Assembly (NCBI RefSeq): GCF_964204645.1
Contig: NC_134030.1
Location: forward strand, 16,683,110 to 16,747,109
Length of the DNA: 64,000 bases
Direction: 5' to 3'
Origin: Tubulanus polymorphus
Taxonomy: Eukaryota; Nemertea; Palaeonemertea; Tubulaniformes; Tubulanidae
The translations under genes were made by a program, and so were the position numbers. The notes under the pieces were generated by a model, which was given only the letters and a program-made list of their open reading frames with translations, had not been told where the DNA came from and ran no database searches. Within the stretch, counting starts at the first letter, position 1. The number at the start of each line of letters is the position of its first letter. Below are positions 24,532-36,600 of the stretch, in pieces.

Positions 24532-25120
24532 CTTTCAGATACGGAATGAGTGGCATCCATGCAAATTTAACTTTTTCCGTTGAGCCACACTGTGTGCATA
24601 TTTCTGAATTTCTCTTATCTTGCCAATACATCATGCATCCATTTTTGCATACATTCTCTTCACGAATATTTCTCCATATATTTTCCTTTTTAATGTGTCG
24701 ACTTGTTTCACTGATTTTGGCGCTATGTTTGGCTGTGGAAGCAGGTTATGGGTCAGGAATAATAATCTATTCATTGTTGATTTAGATAGTGCGCCGTTAG
24801 ATCCGTTAGAGTAGAAGGATGCTACCATTCCTAAGTACTGAATGAGAGAGACCTCCGAACCATCGAATAATCTTCTTTGAAAAATGTCATGTTCTCCAAA
24901 ATCTCCACCCACATCATCATCGTCATCACCATCAGCATCGCCTTCATCATCGTCATCACCATCATCGTCGCCTTCATCATCATCATCGTCATCTCCATCA
25001 TCACCGCCTTCATCATCGTCATCCCCACCATCGTCACCTTCATCATCGTCATCTCCACCATCATCATTATTGTTGCCATAATCATCACCACCATCATTAT
25101 CATCACTTCCATTTTGTTCA
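24532..25120 (-). pseudogene. CACTA/EnSpm-like transposase fragment with acidic tract
   Basis: The minus-strand frame begins in a Asp/Glu/Gly-rich run coded by imperfect GAT/GAC triplets. It continues as VGGDFGEHD, SLIQYLGMVASFY, LSKSTMNRLLFLTHNLLPQP. After a frame change near 24,631 it has MYWQDKRNSEICTQCGS and AWMPLIPYLK before a GTAATT donor. An acidic N-terminus, a helix-rich 'LLxLLxxLLP' segment, a C-x-x-C pair and a 'PLIP-L' motif are the usual opening of invertebrate CACTA-type transposases. The frameshift and a stop upstream of the acidic run show it is dead. Confidence 0.45.
24904..25110. repeat. Imperfect (ATC/GAT)n trinucleotide tract
   Basis: About 200 bp of CATCATCGTCAT-type triplets. 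In the minus-strand transposase frame it encodes a poly-Asp/Gly/Glu acidic stretch, so it may have been coding before decay. Confidence 0.85.
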
Positions 25121-25329
25121 ATCCCTTATTCATCATCAACGTCAAAGTTTACGATACATCGATCTTCGTGTATCTTAAAAATTTTGATTGAAAAATAGTG
25201 TGTCAAAAAAATAAAAACATTCACAATATTTGGTTCACAGGAAGACCTTACATTTTCCTTTATTTTCCCTTATTTAGAATTTGATTTCTATATGCAAAGA
25301 TCTTCAATGTTGTAATGTACATATAAAAT

Positions 25330-26108
25330 TTATAATTTCGACCAGAATTCTTTAATAACTGAATTGTTTTCAATCATTTCATCAATTTCTGGTAAATATT
25401 TGACTACATCACTAAATACCAAACTTAATAATTGGAATCTTTCGTATTTTATTAATCTACCTACTCTTCTCAGTTTTATTTCAAAGCCGGCACTGATATC
25501 TATGTTTTTTTTTACCCAAGCCCCCCAAGAAATCCTTTATCAGACATTGCAAACCCTATATTTGAATAACCCCCGAAAATGATATGGTCCCATAGGTGCT
25601 CTGCTTTTCTATTTGATATGGTTTTATGACTTGTTTTTAAGATATCAGTAATTTCGGCAAATGAAATAACTTCTTCACTTTGTATTTCTGGAAAGCTTAA
25701 ATGTTCTGTTTCAATGATTAATTTAGATTTTAAAAACTCATTCAACTCATCTCCACTCGTTTTCTTAGTTTTCGATTCCTTGAGTCCCAACAGCAATTCA
25801 AGGTGTGTTCCACTCATTTTCTTAGTTTTAGTTTTCGATTCCTTGAGTCCCAACAGCAATTCAAGGTGTGTTGTTGGTAATTGTGGTAATGGTGGTATGC
25901 GCGGTAATTGCTTATTACGTATTACATCGCTCAGCATTTTCGCTATTTCTTGATGATAGTCCAAATGTTTTTGTAAAGTTTGTTCGTCAATCATTTGAGT
26001 TTCATCCTCCATTCCTGTTGATTCCTGAGTTTCAATATCCATCGTTTCTGGTTCCTCTTCACTTTCCGGCGTTTTACTTGAACATTCTGGTTGATTTCTG
26101 TATTCCAT
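25330..26108 (-). pseudogene. Polinton-associated hypothetical protein with internal duplication
   Basis: Open from the ATG at 26108 to 25512 (198 codons), then a one-base change in an A9 run. The frame continues (…FEIKLRRVGRLIKYERF…, SDVVKYLPEIDEMI) to a stop at 25330. The N-terminus is acidic. THLELLLGLKESKTK is repeated twice about 20 residues apart. A diverged copy of this gene begins at about 63,860 near the HNH gene of the main element, and the sequence just past its ATG (26110-26300) matches 62161-62340. This ties it to the Polinton lineage. No known domain is recognised. Confidence 0.5.
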
Positions 26109-26109
26109 T

Positions 26110-26790
26110 TTTATCTAAAAGATATCTATCTAACGTAAAATAGAATAAACTTATGAAGCGGTTGTTGTTAAATATGAATTACTGCATTTAAACATATTAA
26201 AAGGTTTCATATTTAGTAGCCCCTTTCCCTACTTGATAATAACTTCAAAAAAACAGTACTTACATTTAGAACTGTAAACTGTAACTCCTAATTGTGTTTC
26301 GAGAGAGGAATCCTATGCGTCCTGAATATGCGATCCAGGATGATGTAATGCGACTGAGGTGGGTGATTCACTATGTCTCAATACATCCAGGCACTGTCTG
26401 GTGCTATGGAAACGCCGGCAACGGGTGTTCTTTTATAATGAAATTAATTAATTCTTAACAATTGAAATGTAAGCGTGTGACAGATATTTTGGTAAACAAC
26501 CCAGAGCTATGTAGTTGTATACAGGTAGTTATATAGGTCAAGTGTTATTGGGTTCTTATTATAAGCGCTTAAGATTCAACGTATTATTCATTTTGTGTTG
26601 AATTCCATAATTCAACAAATGTCTGCTTTATTCAGCTGATCTAAATATGATTGTAAATCTAGTTTGTTTCCTTTCCTAATATTTTCTACTCTTTCTAAAG
26701 GTCTGAGGTTCTTCCAATTCCAAATTAACTTCTGATTGTGTCCATCATTCATGTTGAATTTAGATATTGGTAATACCAGAATTGGGGTGG
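26110..26790 (-). mobile_element. Degraded Polinton-like fragment with HNH gene remnant
   Basis: 26110-26300 matches 62161-62340 (…TATCTAAAAGATA, 'acttaaacat') and 26564-26790 matches the 3' part of the HNH gene at 62641-62840 in the same orientation. The encoded end reads ISKFNMND, WNWKNLRPLE, then an L-Y-L-D-Q-L tail, as in the HNH protein. The catalytic half is replaced by a (GT)n tract. Confidence 0.6.
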
Positions 26791-26842
26791 GGTGTGGGGT
26801 GGGGTGGGGTGTGAGGTGGTGTGGGTGTGTGTGGGTGTGTGG

Positions 26843-26874
<32 letters not shown>

Positions 26875-26940
26875 GTGGGTGGGTGTGTGTGGGTGGGTGT
26901 GTGTGGGTGTGTGTGGGTGTGTGTGTGTGTGTGTGTGTCA
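26790..26940. repeat. (GT)n/(GGGTGTGT)n microsatellite
   Basis: About 150 bp of GT and GGGTGT units. Apparent Cys/Val or His/Thr open frames across it are repeat artefacts. Confidence 0.9.
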
Positions 26941-26981
26941 TTTATATGTTATTCATATATATGGAATTATTTGAGTAATTA

Positions 26982-27104
26982 TATATATGGGCTTTCAAGT
27001 CAAAGGTTGAGAGGTCGAGTGAGTAGAAAAATAAATTCGAGCGTGCGAGAATTTTTTTTCTGCTCACTCGACCTCTCGACCTTGGGCTTGAAAGCCCATA
27101 TATA
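26982..27104. mobile_element. Palindromic MITE of the GGGCTTTCAAG family
   Basis: Near-perfect hairpin of about 120 bp: TATATGGGCTTTCAAGTCAA ... and its complement, with inner arms GGTCGAGTGAG. It shares its arm sequence with the termini of the Polinton-like element and with hairpins at 23190, 28038 and 42794. Confidence 0.7.
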
Positions 27105-27359
27105 CAATTACTTATCTACGCTGTTAATATATATAATTATTATATTCGTATTTTATTTTTAAATCATGTTACTTGAAAGATAAATTAGAAAACCTACCTT
27201 TAAAAAGCCTGGAATTAATCCTGCGCTTGAATTAAACACAGTGATTCATGATCTCAACTTGAAGATATGCATATATTGAATTGGTGATTCTGGTTCTCAT
27301 TACAACAATATGACATCTGCAGTGTAGTGAGCTAACAATGTTATTGATCAAAAGTTGGG

Positions 27360-28015
27360 TTGTCCAGGGATAGGTCATGGCTTAAGTACAGTTTACCATG
27401 CCAGCTCCTGTCTTAAGATATACTTCTAATTCCGTGGTACAATCAGACAGGACCTGTTGAATGAAAGATAAATAATACTCTAGGCACAATAAATGTCATC
27501 TTAAGTTATTGTTCTATCATTGATTTACGCTGTATTAATGCTAGATAAAAACTGTTGACAAAAGCCAGTTTTTCGACAAAAGGCCACATAAGGAGGTTTT
27601 AAGGGTGTCTTAAGTGGGGCTGGGCACGCAAAATCTCGTCTTAAGTTACATTTTCTGAATCAGCACATAAAATACTATGATTCTGAGGAAGAATCAGACC
27701 TGGACAAAAACTGTTGATTAAAACTGCCCTAGGCCCCGAAAAAAGGGGGTCTTAAGGGACCCTAGGCACAGAAAATTTCGTCTTAAGTTATGATTTTATT
27801 TAAGTTGGCCCATGCCGTACTGATTTATGTTGAAATTAATGCTGGACAAAAACTGTTGATTATAACGATTTTTTTGGGAATTTTTGGGGGCCCACCTATC
27901 CCCCGCAGGCACGGCTTTGAAACTTAAGACGTTCCTTTCCTAAGTAGATATGGGCCAACCTTGACATTCCACACCTCAAACCTTCTTGACTAAAACTGTT
28001 GATTAAATGTGGGCT
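27360..28015. repeat. Degenerate tandem repeat (about 150-bp units)
   Basis: Three to four diverged units share CTTAAGTTAT, GGACAAAAACTGTTGATTA and 'taggcac-aaat-tcgtcttaag'. No coding content. Confidence 0.55.
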
Positions 28016-28037
28016 AGCTCCTGGACTATAAGTGTTG

Positions 28038-28140
28038 TTTCATATCAGAGGTTGAAAGTTTGAGTGAGTGGAAAATAGAAAATAAATTCTCACACGCTCG
28101 AATTTTTTATGAGCTCGACCTTTTGACCTCTGGTATGAAA
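28038..28140. mobile_element. Palindromic MITE, diverged member
   Basis: Hairpin with arms TTTCATAYCAGAGGTTGAAAG / CCTCTGGTATGAAA and an inner GCTCG pair. It retains the AGGTTGA-GTGAG core of the same family but has lost the GGGC tip. Confidence 0.5.
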
Positions 28141-28226
28141 AGAGACTTACCCTATTACTGTTGTACTATAAGCATTGTGGTATTTTCTACTCGTATGTTG
28201 CTATATAAACTGCGGAGAAGTTATAG

Positions 28227-28459
28227 CATAGAACTGCATAGAACTATAAGCGAAAGGGAAGGCCAACTCCGTGACGTCACTATACATTTGTCTTTGCTAT
28301 CTTCGAAATTGATCAGCGCCCTCACCGTCGGCGATAAAAAATAGGTTCAATAATATTGTTTATCGCCACCGGTGAGTGCGCTGAACTAAACACAAGATTA
28401 CTAGCGGTGCCAAGTGGATTTTTTAGGAGTCGCCCTTCCCGTTCGCTTATAGTTCTATG
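28227..28459. mobile_element. MITE with CATAGAACTATAAGCGAA terminal inverted repeats
   Basis: 233-bp element. CATAGAACTATAAGCGAA at 28237 pairs perfectly with 28442-28459, and a second inner pair (GCGCCCTCACCG...) makes a long hairpin. GTTATAG occurs at both flanks (28220-28226 and 28460-28466), a candidate 7-bp target duplication if the extra CATAGAACTG at the left end is a small internal duplication. Confidence 0.6.
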
Positions 28460-30660
28460 GTTATAGACTCCTGTATCGTTTAACTGGTTCTACTTGAAGC
28501 CATTGATATATTGCATGTTTTCGCGCTGGGTGGTGTATCATTAGACTGCGAGGAACTGCGGTGGATATCGTCATTCGTCCGTCCATGGCGTACTGTGTTG
28601 TTGTGGTTACTGTTGTGTCTTCATGCGGTATATTTTGAAACTTCGTATTTGCGGTGGAGTTAAGTGCTCGACTTTCTAATGGGTTAGGCAATTGAGGAGG
28701 CAGGTGTCTCACAAATACTTTCATTTTTTCCGAGCGGGTATCCTGAACTTTGATATGTGGTTATGGTGAACTGTAATTCAGAACTTTTAGTGCATATTCT
28801 TATCATAAACTTCAACGAGTAGTTTTGGTTTGAAAAAAAAACAAAATTTGATTTGGCGTTTTTCATCCGTTTATTGATGCTTTCTCTTTCAGGGTTTTTT
28901 TATGAGGTGTCTGCTTGTGTTTCAGAAGTTGTCTAAATTCAAAATTTCGGGACGAAATTTTAAGCTGAGTGGGGAGTTATGATCCACAGCTAAATTCTAT
29001 TCTCAAAAAGATAAACGATTTATATACGTAGGTTTATTGGTCTGCCCTGAGAGAATACATGCATTGTTTTGTTATACACGGTAATACATTATCCGTCATA
29101 ATGGTTGTTTGTCTGAAACATTTATACTTGTATCAGGCGAACAATCTAAATCATTTGAAGGTAATCACGGTGCTATAGAAATGAGAAATTATAAAAATAA
29201 ACTTATGAAACTCTCGCTGACCCACAATCTGATAAATCGATTATAAAGAGTAATCTTTATTATTTTAATTAATTGAAGGTTGTGTGTTTGCATTTACATG
29301 TACTAATTATGAAAAAAGTACATGATTAAGAAAGATATTTCGTCTTATTGTTTAGACAAAATTAAATACCGTTCATTGTGGGAATTGTAATCATGGTGTA
29401 AGTTTTAAAATAAATGAATTCGAGGGTTGGAAAAGTAGTATGCAATCTCTTCGGTGCGGTTGAGAAGGTGAGGAGACCGACAGGTATCATGACTTCGAGG
29501 GTTGGGCTAAAATTAGCAGCGAATGAAAAGGCTAAGAATCAGGACCCCAGCTCTGCGTCGTGGTGCTGCGTTGGTTGCTTGTCCCCTTTTACGGCTTGCC
29601 GCAGACCGGGTTCTGGATTTTTCGTGGGCGTGGCCTCAGCTTTATAAAAGGGGCCGCACCTCGAGAGGGAGCAAACTATTTTTAGAGAGCATTTTTAGGG
29701 GAATCATTAGAAGACTATCGAACAGATAACTTTCGGCTATCGGGTTAAAAAGTATCTTCTTGTGATTTACAACGAAATTCAAAATTTGAAGGTAGGGAAT
29801 TTTACAAATTGTTGAAATTAAGTTAAATTTAAATTGTTGGAATAAAAGTTGAGTCTCATCATATTTAAATGCGGAGTTCCTTTTTATCCTTTCGGGTTTC
29901 TGTGTTCGTGGTCGACTTTCTCACCAGGGACCGGAGTTTGCAATAGGGAAGAACGACGAGAGAGAAAGGGACCGCGGAACAATATCTATTCTACTGCGAC
30001 GGGTTTAGCATGAGGTCGACACTTCTTTTTAGTCAATGGGGTACCCGCAGTGCTACTGTGGCAATCGAGGATTCCACGTATGGCAGGCGAGGATCCGCCA
30101 GGTGTCGCTAGTAGATGGTTGGTCGTCCACGTTCGATTTCGTCTACATTTCAATTAAACCTAAATTAACTTTTCTCTTAAATGAATGAATCATTTTTGGA
30201 AACTTTACCGACATCCGATTAGAAGAATGAAAGTATTGTATATTGGTAGGTGCTGCGATAGTATATGGATTGAGGAGTTCAAAAATCCAGTTCAAATGTC
30301 ATTGAAAATGAACTAATTTTGACAACGAACGACCTACTGCTTGTTGCGCCATCTGGTGGGATAGCTGGTTTCGCGGGTACCCCATTAACGAGCCAAATCA
30401 CTTTGGAGCTGGAATCAATCCCTAACTCAGGTAAGCATATCAACAAGGCGAAGAAAAAGTCCATGTTTTGATTTGTATGACGTTAGTTTTTTGTCATTTT
30501 ATTGTTTAATCTTTTTAATCATCAGCTACTCGTATTTGTTATTACATGTATAATTTACCTTTATTATTTTAGTGATGATGAATAATCATAACTGTGACTA
30601 TTCAGGGATCACCCCTCCTCGAGTATAGCCTGTGAACACTGGAATTATCTAGAGTTATAC
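28460..30660. other. No confident gene; LTR-like segment at about 29,380-29,970
   Basis: Between the MITE and laminin exon 5 I see no clear exon. About 29,380-29,970 starts TGTGGGAATTGTAATCATGG, has a TATA box (TTTATAAAAGGGG at ~29,640), an AATAAA at ~29,840 and a GC-richer transcribed-looking leader. This looks like a solo LTR, but I cannot locate its partner. The string GTCAATGGGGTACCCGC at ~30,035 recurs inverted at ~30,365. Confidence 0.3.
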
Positions 30661-30689
30661 ATATAGACGTTCAATTTATGAATTTCATT

Positions 30690-33600
30690 TTTTTCAACAC
30701 ATTTTTTATCCTGTTCGCGTCGGTAGAAATTCTCTTTGCATTTCTCGCAGTTAGCACCGTTAGTGTTATCTTGACAGTTTACGCAGTGACCGCCGCGTCC
30801 GGTTCGCTGGAATAGGTCTTCGTCGAAGTAACACTGGTGTGACAACCCATTACAATTGCAAGCTGAAGATATATAGAGTAATCGTTGCGGGACACAGACT
30901 ACTAGACGAGCAGATGACGGATGAAAAGTTTTACACAAAAGTCCACTTGGGGTATTGCTAGAAAATATGTTTTACATCAGAAGATGACCAGACGTGTATC
31001 AAGCCCGTGTCTAAATCACTAAATTCATTAAGGAGAGTATGTTTGCCTCAAATTCCAATCGATGTTTTAGACAGTGACAATATGTACGCACGCAAGGGTA
31101 GGTGTATTAACGACTGACTGGTCTTTCTCCGCTTTCAAAAACACAAAATGCATTTGTAGGCAACTATCTGTCATTAAATAATACAAAGCTTAAACATGTC
31201 AAAGATGTTTTCAGATCAAAGGACGAGCTCCACTCGTCCTCACGCCCTTCCATCTGAAAACGTAATTATAAACTTACTCTTATATCTATGCGAAAAATAG
31301 TAAAATAATCAAACTTTTTGATAAAATAAGTGTTAATAGAATGAAAAAGATTTGAAAAATGAAGAGTGTGAGAATAATAATAATGTTAGATTTTTACTTA
31401 AAACATAGAAAAATGATGAAATAATTAAGTTTTTCACTGAAAGTAACGAGTAACTAACGAGTTGTTAAAACTAGATTTTAACAACTCGTAGAGACTAGGT
31501 AAGTCAAGTGAAAAAATAGAATACAAAAAATAGTTAGTGTTTAAGCAAAAAAATAAAATAATTCAGATTTTAAAATGTAGACAAGCAACCTATCGGCTGA
31601 TACAGCTCCGCTGTTTTATGACAAGATTTTACAAGGACCACCTACACAGCACTCTCAAGAGTTCAAATCCAGAAAACGGCTCTATAACTTTTTAGCCCTT
31701 GGCCCATAGTATCTACAAATAAAGCTTTGTCAAAATCAGATAATGATTGTAGGACTAGTAGCAATTTAAATATTTTCACAAGTTTGACCTCTACAGCGCC
31801 CCCTAGATTTCAGATTGGTTGAAATGGCTCGGCAACATTTAGCCCAAGCTCAAAAATATTGACATACCAAATTTCGTCACGATTGGATCATAATTGTAGG
31901 ACAAGTAGTGATTTAAAGATTTTACGAGCGCCACCCGTACTGCACCCGCTAGAGATCAAATTGGGAAAACGGCTCTATAACCTTCTAGCCCTTGGTCCAT
32001 AGTATCTACATACCAAGTTTCATCAAAATCAGAATAGAAGTGTAGCACTAGTAGCAAATTGAAGCAAAAGTTGACGGATGGACGGACAGACGGACAGACG
32101 ACGACGGATAATCCCCCTAACCCATCAGCTTCGGTCACAGGGGAGCTAAAAATCTAAAAATTCAATTTAATAAAGATTTTGCTATATAAATGAAAGAAGA
32201 AACTGAATTCATAACTGAAATAAAAGAAACTAATTATTTTTTTTTAACTATTTAACATAAAGAATTATATCTCGGCAAGCAATTTTGTATTGAAGACAAT
32301 ATTGTCTTCCAAAATTATTTTATTTTTTCAATTAAACCCCTAAAACTATTTTACTATATTTCATGTTAAAAAACAAAATTATTTTACTCATTTCTATTTA
32401 CTTTTTTTTACTCATATTTTACTCACATTTTATATATTTTAAAATCTAAATTATTTTACTCACACTTAACAAACACTTTTCAATGTTTTTATTAAAAATC
32501 CACATTTAACGACTCGTTAATTACTCGTTACTTTTAGGGAAACATTTAATTATTTTATCATTTTTCTATGTTTTCAGCAAAAATCTAAAATTATTTTACT
32601 AACACGTTACTCACAACTTTTATTTTTCTAAATTTAATTATTATATTAACACTTTTTTATCTAAAAGTTTAATTATTTTACGGATAAATATTAGAGTAAG
32701 TGTATAATCACGTTTTCCTTTGATCTGAAAACGCAATTATACACTTACTCAGGTATTGATTGGGTACAGGTATTTCATAAAGCGTCGTGGAAGGAATACG
32801 CACTAATAATCGAATATCATAATAATTGTTCTATCGGGTGAAAAGGTACTGAAAATTGGTGAAAGTGATAACATAATTTGAAAAAGGATGTACTAATTTT
32901 AAGAGACAAGTTACCTTGGATTTAAACTGTTCATCAAGACTCCCGGACACAAACATAAGGCTTCAGGAGGGAAGACCGAACTTACTTGAAAAACTATCAC
33001 TGGAATCATACTCACGTTGGCATTCATTAGCTGAAGCCGCAGTGGCCCTCGCCCATGGCCGATCGTTATAAAATGGTTGACATTCTTTGCAATCGGGACC
33101 TTGAGTATTGTGTTCACATCTACACATTAACCGCGTAGCCTGACCTTGACCTGTGCTCTCTACGCACTCACTTGAATGACCATTACATTTACACCTGATA
33201 GAGTACATCATAAACCTGTATTAGAATGTCATAATTTATCCGTTTAGAAAATGTGTAAGAGTGGAAGTGAAAATTTTCAGAATATCAAAGGCCAAAGCCT
33301 GAGGTTTACAAGGAAATAAGTGGATACCGGTATTCATTCTTCGCATTACACCCTGTACATAGTACAATATCTGTTTTCTAGGAGATATTTGGGCCGAAAT
33401 ATGAATGCATAACAAATTGGAAATAAAAGAAGAAATAAAACCTCGATAAAGTGTATCGTACAGTTAATGACAAGCGACACCTACATATCAGGGTTATCAT
33501 TGTAAAAGACTCTCTACACACCAGTCATGTGACGACTCAGGAATAAAGGTATAGTGGGAAGGTACACTAATGTTTAAGCAAGAACTTGCTTGGATTTGTG

Positions 33601-36600
33601 TGAAGAATTAATTTGTGGAGAAATATCAACGGGTGAACAAACCTTTAAATGCTGTTTTGAACTTCTCTCACTAGAGCTCTAAAAAAAGCTCTACTTAAAG
33701 CTCGTACTACGCATTTTAGAAATAACAACCTTAGAACTCCTACGTTGGCTACCAACAAACAGCCTATCATTGTTCCGTATGTACCTTTCCTCGAGAATTC
33801 TCAAGTTTCTCTTCGGTCACTAAATAAACAACTTATCTTGAAATACAATAATAAACTTAGTAACATATTGATTAATAACAAACCGAAAACCGAATCCCTA
33901 AACTGTGGAATTTATAAAATACCTTGTAAAGTTTGCGACAAAGTATATATAGGAGAAACAGGTCGGAATCTTAATCAACGCATAAAAGAGCATAAATTAG
34001 ATGTAAAAAACTTTAAACCTGAAAGCGGAGTTGCTAGTCATGATTTTCAGACTTCACACAATTTTGATTTTGCTAATGCTGAATTAATTTACCCTTGCAG
34101 CGATAAAACTAGAAGACATATTTTGGAATCTGCATTAATTATTGAAAATTCGAACAACGTTGTAAACCTTAACAATGGTTTTTCACCCCATAATAAACTT
34201 ATATCAAAATTCCTCTGTAAACTGGTTAAACTCAACACTTGATTTCCCCTTTGATTATTTGTTATTTGTTCTCTCATCAATTTCGTCTCTGACTTAACTT
34301 GTATTCACCTTTGTTTTAATTTAAGTGCCCCCTAGTTTGTCTTTCTTTTTACTACTGACTTTAAGTTTCATTTATATTTATACTCACTATTGTTGTTTAT
34401 AATTACCCCTTAGTTTGCTTCCCTTTAATCTATTTTAGCGTGTAACTGTTTCTACGTTAATTTTCCTTTAGTTTGTATCATCTCTGATTACTTGAATTAG
34501 TCTCTTTGTCTCTGGATTGTATATATATCTCATAATTTCTGTAGTATCTCATTATTCCTGAAGATGATTATTAGGATATAGTCGAAACGTTGAAATAAAC
34601 TACTATCTCGAAGTTTCATTTTCGGACTTTTTATTATCATTGTGGGATTCTCTCCTCATCGCGTCAACACGGATATAGTGTTCTACCAATCGTGATTGGC
34701 TCTTAATACTGCAGCCGAACTTCAGCTCCAGATTTATATCGGTACAACTTATAATTATCACCCTAAACTCATTTTGAATTATTGTCACTAGGACAATACT
34801 GAAATTGAAATTCAAATTATAATTTGCTTTTCCAATCTAGAATTTTAAACTCGAGAAATCAACATTTAAATTGATGCAAAACGGCAGCGGACTAAACCGC
34901 TATCTGAACTCCAACCATAACTCATTACATCCGAGTACCTTGTATTTACAATGTACATAATACCTGTACGAGATAATTTCACGAGCTCCATACCCTACAT
35001 GGAATGTATAGTTGAATTGTCCATGTTATTATGCACTAATATGTGTACGATAAACTACTTTAGTTAAAGAAGAACTTACCTTCCTCCTATTGAAATATCC
35101 GAAATACCGTAGTAATAGGACTTTAAAACGTTTGTATCACCAAATGCTTCGTCACCAAACGTATTCAATCTTTTTAAAGCAATCATTATCTCAGTAGCTG
35201 TCACCCAGTCCTACTTGAAAACATTTCAATCATTAAACAAGAGGCCCACGGGACTTATACCTTAATGACGCAGTAGTAGAAGAATGATTTGGTAACGTAT
35301 TCAAAGTTTTACAGAAAGGTATTACATTAATGTAACAAGTTTTAAGATTGTTAAGATGGTATAGGCAATGTGGCGATAATGTTTAATTCTATCAATATAT
35401 CCTTACATGAAAAGACAAGCCCATTTTAGCTGCCCCATTTTAGCTGCATCACACATGAAAAAATGCATAAAGAATGTTAGGCATCACGCTTAAAAGAAAT
35501 CTTAGATGGATGGCAACCCCGGTGGCCATACTTGGCCGCGATTTTCATTAAGGGTTAGTCATTTCACCCACCAAAATTCTTAAACTAAGTATAATGAACA
35601 TGCATCAAGAATTGCTTTCCATTTCGTGCTAGAAATTCAAGATGGCTGCCCTGGTGGCCATATTTGAAAGCTTATGACCTCCATATACAGTAGGCATGGA
35701 CAGCTTATACCTACGCTGATCCTCACACCAAATTTTGCGAAAATCCATCGAGAATTGCTGGCTGCGCCGTGCAAACAAGAAATTCAAGATGGCCACCCCA
35801 ATGGCAGCCATATTTGATCACCAAAGACCTTTTTTACAATAGGGGTGGACAACTAACAGAGTAGGCTTACTAATCTTCAAGCTCATTTTCAAAAAAGATT
35901 CATCGCAAATTTAAGGCGAATTGCGGTATCGAATTCATACACATCTGACAGGCTTAGGCCTATGCAATGTGAGTCAATCAAGATTCGACTTTTAAAGGGC
36001 AAATGCCATCAAAATTGTACTTTCCGCGATTTCTTAACCAGAAGAAACTTTAGTGTAACTATAACGACCTGAGTCAGATGTGACTTATTGAAAAAAGGAG
36101 CACGAATTAGCGGTAATAGTTAGCGGAAAAGTCATCTATTTATCCTTCACCCCGTGCGTAAAGTTCACGTTTATCCCGCGGGTGGCGCTATTTATGACGT
36201 TAACTATGACAATCAACACAAGTACGTGTGCGCGCTAGTACTAAAATTCAAACCAGTTCCATATTTGATATTTGTGAATACATCACATTTGAAAATGAAT
36301 TTTACACAATATTCTATTTTGATGACATATGCTCTTTAAATAAACCAGCACATATGTCTATTCAAATCACATGTAATTCAAAAATCCAGTGCTTCTTAGT
36401 TTGTTGTCCCTGTTTCATCGCGCACGTAGTTTCTATCATTGTTTACATCGAACGTCTTCAATAGCTGATACTACTGCATCCGCGCATGTCAAACATCTTA
36501 CGTAATTGATTCATATATACTAAAATGCTCACATGAAAAAACAACTGCGGTGAATCTATCCAGAATTTTTCAGCAGAATTTCAGACACTAGGTTTGATGT

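Noticed and set aside
26612-26941. His/Thr/Pro-repeat open frame
   Set aside because: Mostly the (GT)n tract; only its last ~60 residues carry an HNH-gene remnant.
28461-28866. Minus-strand frames with plausible composition
   Set aside because: Splice sites and domain evidence are lacking, and a laminin EGF pattern is not present.
30279-30464. 61-codon frame considered as a laminin exon
   Set aside because: No cysteine pattern of a laminin EGF module; it shares an inverted string with 30,035, more like repeat DNA.
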